This document shows positions 18,746 through 26,489 of a stretch of DNA of 64,000 nucleotides, piece after piece. Below the pieces are notes generated by a model that worked only from the letters and a program-made list of their open reading frames with translations, was not told where the DNA came from and did not search any database. The stretch's first letter is position 1. Every line of letters begins with the position of its first letter. Both the position numbers and the translations under genes were made by a program. Origin of the DNA: Glaciimonas sp. PCH181 (lineage in GTDB: Bacteria > Pseudomonadota > Gammaproteobacteria > Burkholderiales > Burkholderiaceae_D); NCBI RefSeq assembly GCF_003056055.1, contig NZ_PYFP01000001.1, positions 1,364,001 through 1,428,000 on the forward strand, in the 5' to 3' direction.

Positions 18746-19585
18746 ATGTCTTATAAAACAATTCTGGTGCATGTAGATCAATCCAGACATGCAGCGGCGC
18801 GCATCAGAATAGCCGCAGAAATAGCGCTTGCCGAAAACGCACATTTGATCGGCAGTGCGATGACCGGTATCTCACGCATCATGTATCAGGACGCCGCGGT
18901 AGACATGGCCTGGACCGTCGTAGCCGCTGAACTCGATAACTTAAAAGAACAGGCTGAAAAAGCATTGACTGAATTTGATGCGATTGCGCAGCAAATGGGG
19001 GTGCTATCGTATGAAAAAAGACTCGTCAATGACGAACCGGGGGACGCGCTTTCTCTGCAAGGCAGGTATAGCGATCTGGTTGTCATCAGTCAAACCGATG
19101 TGGATGAAACCTGTTCACGGGTAATCTCCGGCATGCCGGAATATGTGATGCTGAATTGCGGGCGACCGGTGTTGATCGTTCCTTATGCAGGGGAGTTTAA
19201 GCATATCGGTAACAATGTTCTGGTAACGTGGGACGGCAGCATGGAAGCAACGCGTGCATTAACAAACGCAATCCCAATGCTTAAGCGTGCCAAGAATGTC
19301 GCCGTGGCGCTGTTCAATCCTTCGGTCCAATTTAATGCGCATGGCGAACAACCGGGCGCAGATATCGCGCTCTATCTGGCTCGCCACAAGATCAAGGTGG
19401 ATGTTTTGCAAGAAGTGACCGAAATGGATGTTGGGAATACATTGCTGTCACTGGCGGCCGATTTACGGTCCGATCTGATTGTGATGGGCGGCTATGGTCA
19501 CACCCGTTTTCGTGAAGTTTTGTTAGGCGGCGTCACCAAAACCGTACTGAAGACGATGACGATTCCGGTGTTAATGTCGCACTAA
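18746..19585 (+). CDS. Tandem-domain universal stress protein
   Basis: A 279-residue protein with two Usp folds in tandem. The first half starts YKTILVHVDQS and lacks a full ATP motif; the second half keeps MGGYGHTRFREVLLGGVTKT (G-2x-G-9x-G-S/T) and ends TIPVLMSH. Such proteins act as ATP-binding stress factors, often in anaerobic or stationary survival. The start at 18746 has AGAGAGG upstream; a longer frame to 18626 lacks support. It is divergent from hemN with an FNR box between them. Confidence 0.88.
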   Translation: MSYKTILVHVDQSRHAAARIRIAAEIALAENAHLIGSAMTGISRIMYQDAAVDMAWTVVAAELDNLKEQAEKALTEFDAIAQQMGVLSYEKRLVNDEPGDALSLQGRYSDLVVISQTDVDETCSRVISGMPEYVMLNCGRPVLIVPYAGEFKHIGNNVLVTWDGSMEATRALTNAIPMLKRAKNVAVALFNPSVQFNAHGEQPGADIALYLARHKIKVDVLQEVTEMDVGNTLLSLAADLRSDLIVMGGYGHTRFREVLLGGVTKTVLKTMTIPVLMSH

Positions 19586-19642
19586 TCCAAGAAAATAATA
19601 CCGTCAAATAATCGCTCATGGTGGGCATGATGCAATTGCAGG

Positions 19643-20728
19643 TCAGCCCACCATCACTGGCTCAGTGGTCGGTTGTCCGGCAAAATTGGTCCAGCAACGT
19701 CGCTTAAAATCGTATAGCTTGCAACGGCGTGCGGTGTCGAAATACCAGCGCCATGAAAACTGTTGAATCACAATGCGCCCCGGCAGCATGACCTCCAGCA
19801 CCTGCTGGGCTTGTTTCAACCGGTATAGCGGAATACTCATATCGACGTGATGCGCGGTGTGTTCCATGATGTGATGCAGCAGCGTGCCAATGCGATAACG
19901 AAACGTCAAATGCACCGTGGTTGAGACAAACGGCTGCGCCGAAGCCCAGACCAGTTTGTCTTGATACCACGCGATTCCCGCATGTGTGTGATGCACATAG
20001 ACGACAAATCCAATCATCGCGTTCCAGGTCAAAAACGGCAGTACAAAACCTGCAAACAAGGTCAGCCACAGTGATTGTCCGGTAGCGTTGGAGGCGGCGA
20101 CCAGCGCTGCTATCCATACAACAGCAGCGACCGATACCAACACGCAATCCCAAAAAAATACGCGACGGCGCGTCGGCATCTGGCGACTGCTGGGAAACAT
20201 CATGCGCAGCCACCACACTTCAATCAGGTAATACAACCAGGATGCCCAACCGCTACGATAAACGCGCTCTAGCCATTGCCGCCAGCGTGGCAGCGCTTGA
20301 AACTCTTCCAACGTGTGCGGATGCCAGACAAAATCGAAACCCTTTAAATTGGTATAGCCGTGATGCACCACGTTATGGCCGACATCCCACAAACTATACG
20401 GGGTAAGAGACGGCAGAAAAACCAGACGCCCAAGCCAACGATTCAAGCGTCGATGCGGCGTAAAACTTTGATGACAAGCATCGTGGCCCAAAATAAACAA
20501 GCGACCGATGATAAGACCCGCCACGACCGCACATAGCAATTTGACGGCGGCGTGATGAAACCAAACCGTCGCCACCATTGCTAATCCAAACAACGCAACG
20601 TCCAGCGCTACCAAGAAAAGTGCACGGGCAGTGCTGCGCCGAACCACTGGCAATAACCATGAGCGAATAACTTTACGATGCGGCATGGGCGCTTGTGGCT
20701 GCACCGGCTCCGGCAAAAATCTATGCAT
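19643..20728 (-). CDS. Membrane fatty acid desaturase
   Basis: Di-iron integral-membrane desaturase of 361 residues that introduces a double bond into acyl chains using oxygen. The three His boxes are present: HDACHQS, HNVVHHGYTN and HHIMEHTAHHVD. About four membrane helices flank them. The ATG at 20728 is chosen over an upstream TTG because AAAGGAT lies 6 nt before it. A degenerate half-FNR site (TTGCGGTAGATCAA, 20860-20873) lies upstream, which could suit oxygen-dependent control but is weak. It is divergent from the MarR gene. The substrate (phospholipid acyl chain or other lipid) cannot be told. Confidence 0.88.
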   Translation of the reverse strand: MHRFLPEPVQPQAPMPHRKVIRSWLLPVVRRSTARALFLVALDVALFGLAMVATVWFHHAAVKLLCAVVAGLIIGRLFILGHDACHQSFTPHRRLNRWLGRLVFLPSLTPYSLWDVGHNVVHHGYTNLKGFDFVWHPHTLEEFQALPRWRQWLERVYRSGWASWLYYLIEVWWLRMMFPSSRQMPTRRRVFFWDCVLVSVAAVVWIAALVAASNATGQSLWLTLFAGFVLPFLTWNAMIGFVVYVHHTHAGIAWYQDKLVWASAQPFVSTTVHLTFRYRIGTLLHHIMEHTAHHVDMSIPLYRLKQAQQVLEVMLPGRIVIQQFSWRWYFDTARRCKLYDFKRRCWTNFAGQPTTEPVMVG

Positions 20729-20971
20729 AAGAAGATCCTTTAACAAAAACAGCTGACAATGCGCGTCATCCAAGGGCTAAGCGATGGCAGGACAAATACC
20801 GGGGGCGTCGTCTAAAAGTCAGGGCCGGTGGATGGTAAATCCATTCTGAAACAGAAATATTGCGGTAGATCAAAATTAGTAAAATCGATACCGTATTAAC
20901 AATTGTGGATTTGTCGTATTCACGCCACGCCCCTGAAAATTCTGTTAACGCTGCTGCTAATTTTTCTGTAG

Positions 20972-20999
20972 CATGCATATGCATCGATGCATATACATG
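20972..20999. promoter_or_regulatory. 28-bp near-perfect palindrome, probable MarR operator
   Basis: Two 14-bp arms (CATGCATATGCATC / GATGCATATACATG) with one mismatched pair, the inner 18 bp perfect. It lies immediately upstream of the marR reading frame, which fits autorepression by the MarR protein and control of the MFS gene behind it. Confidence 0.7.
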
Positions 21000-21004
21000 G
21001 AAAA

Positions 21005-21445
21005 ATGAATAATACCCTCCAATGCAGTTGCTCAAAGCTACGGCAACTCACCCGCAAAATGACCAGTATTTACGATCGCCATTTAGCCAGCAATGAATTA
21101 ACTATTAGTCAATATTCGTTGCTCGCCCGCATCGGTAAGTCGGGTCCCATCGGTGTCATCCCTTTGGCGGCCAATATGGGAATGGATCGCAGCACGATGA
21201 GCCGCGCACTGAAGCCGTTAATCAGCGCAGGCTGGGTAGAAACGGTCGATTTGCCGCTGGAAATGCTGACCGATAAACGTTCATTTGGCGTCAGTTTGAG
21301 CGCTGAGGGAATGCAAAAATGGAAAAAATCCATGCCTGGCTGGCATAAAGCAGAGCTCGAAATCAGCGCAATAATAGGCGAAAAAAATCATCGGGCATTA
21401 ATGGAACTCGTCGACGACGCCAATACTAAATTTCAACATATCTAG
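21005..21445 (+). CDS. MarR-family transcription regulator
   Basis: A 146-residue winged-helix regulator. The N-terminal CSCSKLRQLTRKMTSIYDRH pattern leads into the HTH (VIPLAANMGMDRSTMSRALK) and wing (DKRSFGVSLSAEG). The start is placed at 21005 so that the protein begins just before the conserved Cys/Leu-Arg helix; an ATG at 20987 would lie inside the palindrome. Shine-Dalgarno signals are poor for both. Ten bp separate it from the MFS gene, so the two form an operon in which the regulator probably senses the transported compound. Confidence 0.88.
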   Translation: MNNTLQCSCSKLRQLTRKMTSIYDRHLASNELTISQYSLLARIGKSGPIGVIPLAANMGMDRSTMSRALKPLISAGWVETVDLPLEMLTDKRSFGVSLSAEGMQKWKKSMPGWHKAELEISAIIGEKNHRALMELVDDANTKFQHI

Positions 21446-21455
21446 GCGTATTTTT

Positions 21456-22751
21456 ATGAACAAGACTATACAAATGATCATGGGCCGCACACGTTTTAGC
21501 TACGTGTGGATCGTCGTAGGCATTACTTTTTTGGTGCTGCTTGCGGCTGCTGGAATTCGCGCCACGCCATCGGTTATGATACTGCCGCTGGAACATGAGT
21601 TCGGCTGGACCCGCACCACTATTTCGTTTGTCATTTCCGTCAATATTGCGCTGTACGGTTTGATCGGTCCGTTTTCGGCAGCGGCCATGCAACGCTACGG
21701 GATTCGCCCGATTGTATTGGGTGCGCTGGTATTGCTGGCGGTGGGAACAGCGCTCAGTACCTTAATGACGATGCCTTGGCACATGGTGCTGGCGTGGGGA
21801 ATTTTGGTAGGTGCGGGTAGCGGCGTCGCTGCCAACACGCTGGCCGCGACCATTGTCAGTCGTTGGTTTGAGACGCGCCGCGGCTTGGCGATGGGGATGC
21901 TGACAGCCAGTTCAGCTACTGGACAAATGGTATTTTTGCCGCTGATGGCCTACATGGTTGAGCATTTCGGCTGGCGCTCTGTCGCAATCTTAGTCGCCAG
22001 TGTCGCGGCTTTGGCAATCCCTTTAGTGGCGATATTCTTACCCGAGCGTCCGCAGGATTTGGGGTTAAAGCGTTATGGCCAGTTGGAAGATATTCCGGCA
22101 GAAGCGCAGACCAAGCAAAAAAATCCGTTGTCGATTGCGTTCGAAGCATTAGGTAAAGTTGTCAAAATCCGTGATTTCTGGCTACTGTTTTTTAGCTTCT
22201 TTATCTGTGGGATGAGCACCAACGGCTACATCGGTTCGCATTTCATTGCGATGTGCGGCGACTATGGTATTTCAGCAGTCGGCGGCGCGAGTTTTCTGGC
22301 GACGATGGGCTTGCTGGATCTGGTTGGCACGACGATGTCTGGCTGGTTATCGGATCGTTTCAATCCCCGCGTACTGTTATTTTGGTATTACAGCTTGCGC
22401 GGCGTCGCGCTGATTTTTCTGCCGCATGCGTTTGGCCTGAGCTATTTCGGCTTGCCGATTTTCGCGATTATTTACGGTCTGGACTGGATTGCTACCGTGC
22501 CGCCGACCGTCCGTTTAGCGAATGATGTTTTTGGCAGACTTGCCGCACCAATTGTGTTCGGATGGATTGTCGCAGGACATCAATTAGGTGCAGCCAGCGC
22601 GACCATGCTAGCCGGATCGATGCGTAATAGTTTGGGCAGTTATACGTTATCGTCGATGTTGATGGGCGCGGCCTGTCTGATCGCCGGGGTGTTGGTGCTG
22701 CGCATTAAAGGGCACCGCGTTGGTGGAGATTTGGTTCCTGCTCCTGCTTAA
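21456..22751 (+). CDS. MFS transporter, monocarboxylate/OFA-like
   Basis: A 431-residue major-facilitator protein with 12 hydrophobic segments. After the first helix comes GIRATPSVMILPLEHEFGW, a signature of bacterial monocarboxylate/oxalate-formate-like MFS proteins. The loop 2-3 motif is GPFSAAAMQRYG, with the conserved SRWFETRRGLAMG after helix 4. Helix 7-12 are intact. It follows the marR gene by 10 bp and ends at a strong terminator. Substrate unknown; a small organic acid is the best guess. Confidence 0.85.
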   Translation: MNKTIQMIMGRTRFSYVWIVVGITFLVLLAAAGIRATPSVMILPLEHEFGWTRTTISFVISVNIALYGLIGPFSAAAMQRYGIRPIVLGALVLLAVGTALSTLMTMPWHMVLAWGILVGAGSGVAANTLAATIVSRWFETRRGLAMGMLTASSATGQMVFLPLMAYMVEHFGWRSVAILVASVAALAIPLVAIFLPERPQDLGLKRYGQLEDIPAEAQTKQKNPLSIAFEALGKVVKIRDFWLLFFSFFICGMSTNGYIGSHFIAMCGDYGISAVGGASFLATMGLLDLVGTTMSGWLSDRFNPRVLLFWYYSLRGVALIFLPHAFGLSYFGLPIFAIIYGLDWIATVPPTVRLANDVFGRLAAPIVFGWIVAGHQLGAASATMLAGSMRNSLGSYTLSSMLMGAACLIAGVLVLRIKGHRVGGDLVPAPA

Positions 22752-22806
22752 AAAACGCTGTAAGAACTTGACAGAACGCAGCGTTGCCCCCCCGACTTCA
22801 GGAGTA

Positions 22807-22835
22807 AAAAAAGCTCTCAATATGAGAGCTTTTTT
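22807..22835. terminator. Bidirectional rho-independent terminator
   Basis: A 13-bp perfect stem (AAAAAAGCTCTCA / TGAGAGCTTTTTT) with a 3-nt loop, between the plus-strand MFS gene and the minus-strand SHOCT gene. It gives a U-run on both strands. Confidence 0.92.
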
Positions 22836-22888
22836 CATCCTGGCGGCAAAAATGTAATTGCTACCGACGACAACGTTGCATAATCAGA

Positions 22889-23818
22889 TTACAGACGTGC
22901 CAACAATTCAGTCTTCTTAGCGGCGAATTCTTCTGCAGTAAGAAGATCTCTGCTGCGCAAATCGGCCAGCTTCTCGATCATCATAAAAATGTCTGCATCC
23001 GCCATGGAAGTGCCAAGATTGACATTAGCAGTTTGCTGCGGCGCTGCGACAGGCGACGCATCATTTGCGGGCGCTGGCATCGGTGCCGGCGTGTTCACAA
23101 ACTGATTCGGCACATTGTTGGTCTGGCTTGCTTGCGGCATGCCATCCACCGAAATCACCGGTAAGCTGCTGACATCAATCAAACCATATTGGCTGTTAAA
23201 GCTCAGCGAACCGCCGTAGGATTGTTGTTGCGAGAAGCCGCCGATCTGGTGATCCAGCGTATCGTACACAGTCACTTTGCCATGCACTTCAATCGCCAGA
23301 CGACGCGCCTGTGCAAAGTAAGCGTAACGCACGTCGTTTTGCGCGCCAGTGCTGTTGGGCCAACGCAAATCGGCAGGCCACCAATCGGCACCCTTCCCCG
23401 GCGCGGGGGCAACAAACAGGCTGGCAGAATGATCCATCGGCGGAAAATTCACGTCTTGAAACTGCGAATTCGCATAGTTATTTTGCTGCTGACCACTCTG
23501 CCGTGAACCGCCCTGGCTTTGCGACTGAAAGCTGCCGCTACGCAATAAATCAGGTTGATTCGCCGTCAGCCGCGCCAACTCGGAACACAAACTATCCACG
23601 CGATTTTTGAGGTAATTGTTAAACATGTCAGAAACCATGGTCATACCGCCCTGCATCCATTGGCCCGAGCCACTGAATTCCGGATGATTAAATTGCGCCA
23701 TGCCGCCATTTCCATTGATCACGGATTCAAGCATGCTTATGACCGCATCGGCGCTAAATCCGTGGCGTCTTGCGATCTCCTCTATTGCCTGACGTCCGCT
23801 TGGAGAAAGTTGTTGCAT
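22889..23818 (-). CDS. SHOCT-domain hypothetical protein
   Basis: A 309-residue soluble protein. The N-terminus (LSPSGRQAIEEIARRHGFSADAV) is helical. A Gln/Ser/Gly-rich linker (about 97-125), a conserved-looking middle domain (WWPADLRWPNSTGAQNDVRYAYF, about 145-215) and a Pro/Ala linker follow. A C-terminal SHOCT segment, the short helical domain (IEKLADLRSRDLLTAEEFAAKK, about 278-308), ends the protein. SHOCT tails usually mediate oligomerisation. The start at 23818 follows AGGAAAA. It is a single gene between two non-coding stretches. The biochemical role is not known. Confidence 0.82.
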   Translation of the reverse strand: MQQLSPSGRQAIEEIARRHGFSADAVISMLESVINGNGGMAQFNHPEFSGSGQWMQGGMTMVSDMFNNYLKNRVDSLCSELARLTANQPDLLRSGSFQSQSQGGSRQSGQQQNNYANSQFQDVNFPPMDHSASLFVAPAPGKGADWWPADLRWPNSTGAQNDVRYAYFAQARRLAIEVHGKVTVYDTLDHQIGGFSQQQSYGGSLSFNSQYGLIDVSSLPVISVDGMPQASQTNNVPNQFVNTPAPMPAPANDASPVAAPQQTANVNLGTSMADADIFMMIEKLADLRSRDLLTAEEFAAKKTELLARL

Positions 23819-24325
23819 GATAGTTTTCCTAATGTGGAATAACAAAAGTGACGGCTGCGATCGATGCCAAGGGTATTTATTGACACGTAGTGGATGAGGA
23901 AAGTGACTTAATTTGCGCCATTCTAAATGACTATCAACATATCACGCCGGTATTACACTCTATTACGCGCTATTACCCATTAATGACGTGTTATTGACAC
24001 AAACCTGATGCCGGTATGACAAGCGAGCATAAAGTCGCCTCTAAAAGTGATGAAATTTCATAACTAAAAGATAGAGATATCGATGTTATGGCATTGAAAA
24101 GCGTGTAAATAACCGGTTTTTCGTGCGCGCCATCTTCGGCCATGACCGAAGCCCCAATATTGATACTGCGCTATAGCGCCGCAACAAACAGAATCCTCTG
24201 CATCACCTCGCGCTGTTGTCTCATTTCTATAAAACTCCACGGTATCGATAATAAGCACAAAGCGCTGTCATCCACGGCAATCGCTTGGTAAGAGTCTTTT
24301 TTACTATCAAAAACCACTTATATAA
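23819..24325. other. Intergenic region before the LPMO gene
   Basis: About 507 bp without a convincing gene. It contains a cluster of TATTA-type direct repeats (about 23935-24000) and a 12-bp palindrome ATGAAATTTCAT at 24050-24061. Either could be a regulator site for the LPMO gene, but no known operator was recognised. Confidence 0.4.
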
Positions 24326-26326
24326 ATGATGAAATCACACACAAAAAAACGTTTTATCTTGTCGTCGCTAGCAACCTGCGTAGCGTTATTGATAGCGCAA
24401 AATTCCTTGGCGCATGGCTATTTGGAATCACCATTGGTGCGCTCAAAAATGTGCGAAAAACACCCTGGCTCTGCCGGTTGTCAAGTACTGCTGTCGACTC
24501 AGCCTGGTGCTATGTACAGCGCCAATGGCCACCTTTATCAAGGCGATGATTACCTGGATTATGAGAATGCGCTTCCGGATGGAAAAATTTGCAGCGCAAA
24601 AGGGAGATCGAGCAGTTTGGATATGCCTACTTCAAAATGGGCGAAAACAGCCATCACACCAAATAGTGCAGAAGAAATTTCCCTTACTTACTTGTTCACG
24701 GCCTATCACACCACCGATCACATTCGTTACTACATCACCAAAAATGGCACTGACTTAACTAAGCCGCTAGCGTGGTCTGATTTAGAAGTGTTAGGTCATT
24801 TTGATAAGGCTGGCTCTTATAGTCACACCCGCTGGACCGAAACAGTCAAGCTGCCATCGGCTCAGCGCGGCCCTCATACCATTGTCACCATGTGGCCGGT
24901 ATCGCGTGGCCATGGCACACGTGAAAATTTCATCTCATGCAGCGATGTCGATATTCAAGGTAGTAGCGTTGAGTCATGGAGTTCAACCGGCGGTGGCATT
25001 CAAGCCCAAACCGATCTGAAAGCAGGTTCCACCATTAAATTCCGCCTATTCAGCAAAAGCGGCGGCGGTAGCGTTGCAGGCGAAACTTCGTTCGTATTGC
25101 CACAGGATATGAGCAGCTCGGAATGGCTATTCGCGATCGCAAAAGCAACTAATGACAAAAATATGCCTGCAAAAATCGGCACCCTTAAACAAGGCAACGT
25201 CGTACTTGAAAGCGGCAAAACCAGCTATCAGGTGTATGTAAAAAAAGCAGACTATAGCTACGAAATGGATATCAAAATTGCGGAAGGTGGCGACGACGAT
25301 AAACCGTCAGATGCGCCGCAAGCCGTTGTTGGTAGCGATATCAACGTGGTCGCGACCAGTTCTTCTGGCTTTGCTTACAAACTCGACGGTAGCAAGAGCG
25401 TGGGCGCAACTAGCCATCAATGGACCAAAATTTCTGGCCCGTTCACTCTACGCAAAATGGATAACGCCGTAGCAGAAGTTGTTGTTGATAAAAATCAGAC
25501 AGGCGAAGGTAGCTTCCAACTAACTGTCACAAATAAAAATGGGCAGAAGCATACTGCGACGATGAAAGTCACCGCAGTCGCGGCCTCTGCCACCATTACC
25601 GGTGCAGCATCCATTAACCAAGGTAACGCAGTAAGCTTGCAAGCGAAAGCCAACTTTGCCGGTTCAGGCGGCACTGCGCCAACGTACAGCTGGAGCGTCA
25701 GTAACAATGCGGGCGTACAAGTCTTGCAAGGATCATTGCAGCAATTGCACCTTGCAAGCTTAGTTGCTGGCAATTATCAAGCCACGCTGGATGTGTCCGC
25801 TGCCCACGGCGGTCGTAAAGCAACCGCAAAGCACAACTTCGTCGTCCAGGAAAAGGGCGAAGAAGTGCGTCCACCGGTGGCTAACATTAGTGGTCCATCG
25901 CAAGCCGATGCCGGTGTAACGGTCACGTTGAATGCCGCAAATTCAAGCGCATCCAATGGCGGAAAACTGAGCTACAGCTGGAGCGTTTCGCCCCATATGG
26001 CGCTCAATGCCAACGGTGCAAAGCTAGACTTCACAGCACCTAAGCTGCAGCAAGATACACGTTATCTGTTCACAGTGACGGTTAAGGAAGGCAATCTAAG
26101 CAGCAAAAAAGCACACACTGTGCTGGTGAAAAAAGCGGCCAACGAAGTGGTTGAAGGCGTTTGCCAAGATATTCCTGAGTGGACCAAAAAGAGCTATAGC
26201 GGCGGCACGACTGTGCAAAAAGATGGTCACTCTTACACCACCAAATGGTGGGCAGAACAGCACCATGTTCCAGGTACTGCTGGCTGGGCCGGTGAGCCTT
26301 GGAAAGACAATGGGGTGTGCAAGTAA
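24326..26326 (+). CDS. Secreted AA10 lytic polysaccharide monooxygenase, modular, GbpA-like
   Basis: A copper enzyme of 666 residues that oxidatively cleaves chitin (or cellulose). The signal peptide ends at Ala29, leaving His30 (HGYLESP) as N-terminal copper ligand; the second His-brace residue is His128 (LFTAYHTTDH), and NFISCSDVDI carries the conserved buried aromatic. A GbpA-type domain 2 follows (about 225-325), then PKD-like Ig domains (about 335-425, 428-510, 515-605) and a C-terminal CBM5/12-like chitin-binding module (KDGHSYTTKWWAEQHHVPG). No clear Shine-Dalgarno precedes the ATG pair. It stands alone, with a terminator after it. Chitin is the likely substrate because of the terminal module. 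Confidence 0.9.
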   Translation: MMKSHTKKRFILSSLATCVALLIAQNSLAHGYLESPLVRSKMCEKHPGSAGCQVLLSTQPGAMYSANGHLYQGDDYLDYENALPDGKICSAKGRSSSLDMPTSKWAKTAITPNSAEEISLTYLFTAYHTTDHIRYYITKNGTDLTKPLAWSDLEVLGHFDKAGSYSHTRWTETVKLPSAQRGPHTIVTMWPVSRGHGTRENFISCSDVDIQGSSVESWSSTGGGIQAQTDLKAGSTIKFRLFSKSGGGSVAGETSFVLPQDMSSSEWLFAIAKATNDKNMPAKIGTLKQGNVVLESGKTSYQVYVKKADYSYEMDIKIAEGGDDDKPSDAPQAVVGSDINVVATSSSGFAYKLDGSKSVGATSHQWTKISGPFTLRKMDNAVAEVVVDKNQTGEGSFQLTVTNKNGQKHTATMKVTAVAASATITGAASINQGNAVSLQAKANFAGSGGTAPTYSWSVSNNAGVQVLQGSLQQLHLASLVAGNYQATLDVSAAHGGRKATAKHNFVVQEKGEEVRPPVANISGPSQADAGVTVTLNAANSSASNGGKLSYSWSVSPHMALNANGAKLDFTAPKLQQDTRYLFTVTVKEGNLSSKKAHTVLVKKAANEVVEGVCQDIPEWTKKSYSGGTTVQKDGHSYTTKWWAEQHHVPGTAGWAGEPWKDNGVCK

Positions 26327-26401
26327 AATAGACCACCCTCGCTAAGAAAGGAGGGTGCAACTGAGGGTACAACTCATCACACGTTTATCGCAATCTGAAA
26401 T

Positions 26402-26435
26402 AAAAATGGCCCTCATAAGTGAGGGCCATTTTTTT
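26402..26435. terminator. Bidirectional rho-independent terminator
   Basis: A 14-bp perfect stem (AAAAATGGCCCTCA / TGAGGGCCATTTTT) with loop TAAG, between the convergent LPMO and PBP1A genes. A second, weaker hairpin (caccctc...gagggtg, 26333-26356) lies directly after the LPMO stop. Confidence 0.92.
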
Positions 26436-26489
26436 GCGTAAAAACCTTATTTTCTTTTGGTCAAAAGCTACAAAATGCACCTTATTCCA

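Noticed and set aside
19618..19654. ATGGTGGGC / GCCCACCAT stem between usp and desaturase
   Set aside because: Long loop, no U-run, and the right arm is within the desaturase coding end; termination is not supported.
20860..20873. TTGCGGTAGATCAA upstream of the desaturase
   Set aside because: Only one half site matches FNR; too weak to call without expression data.
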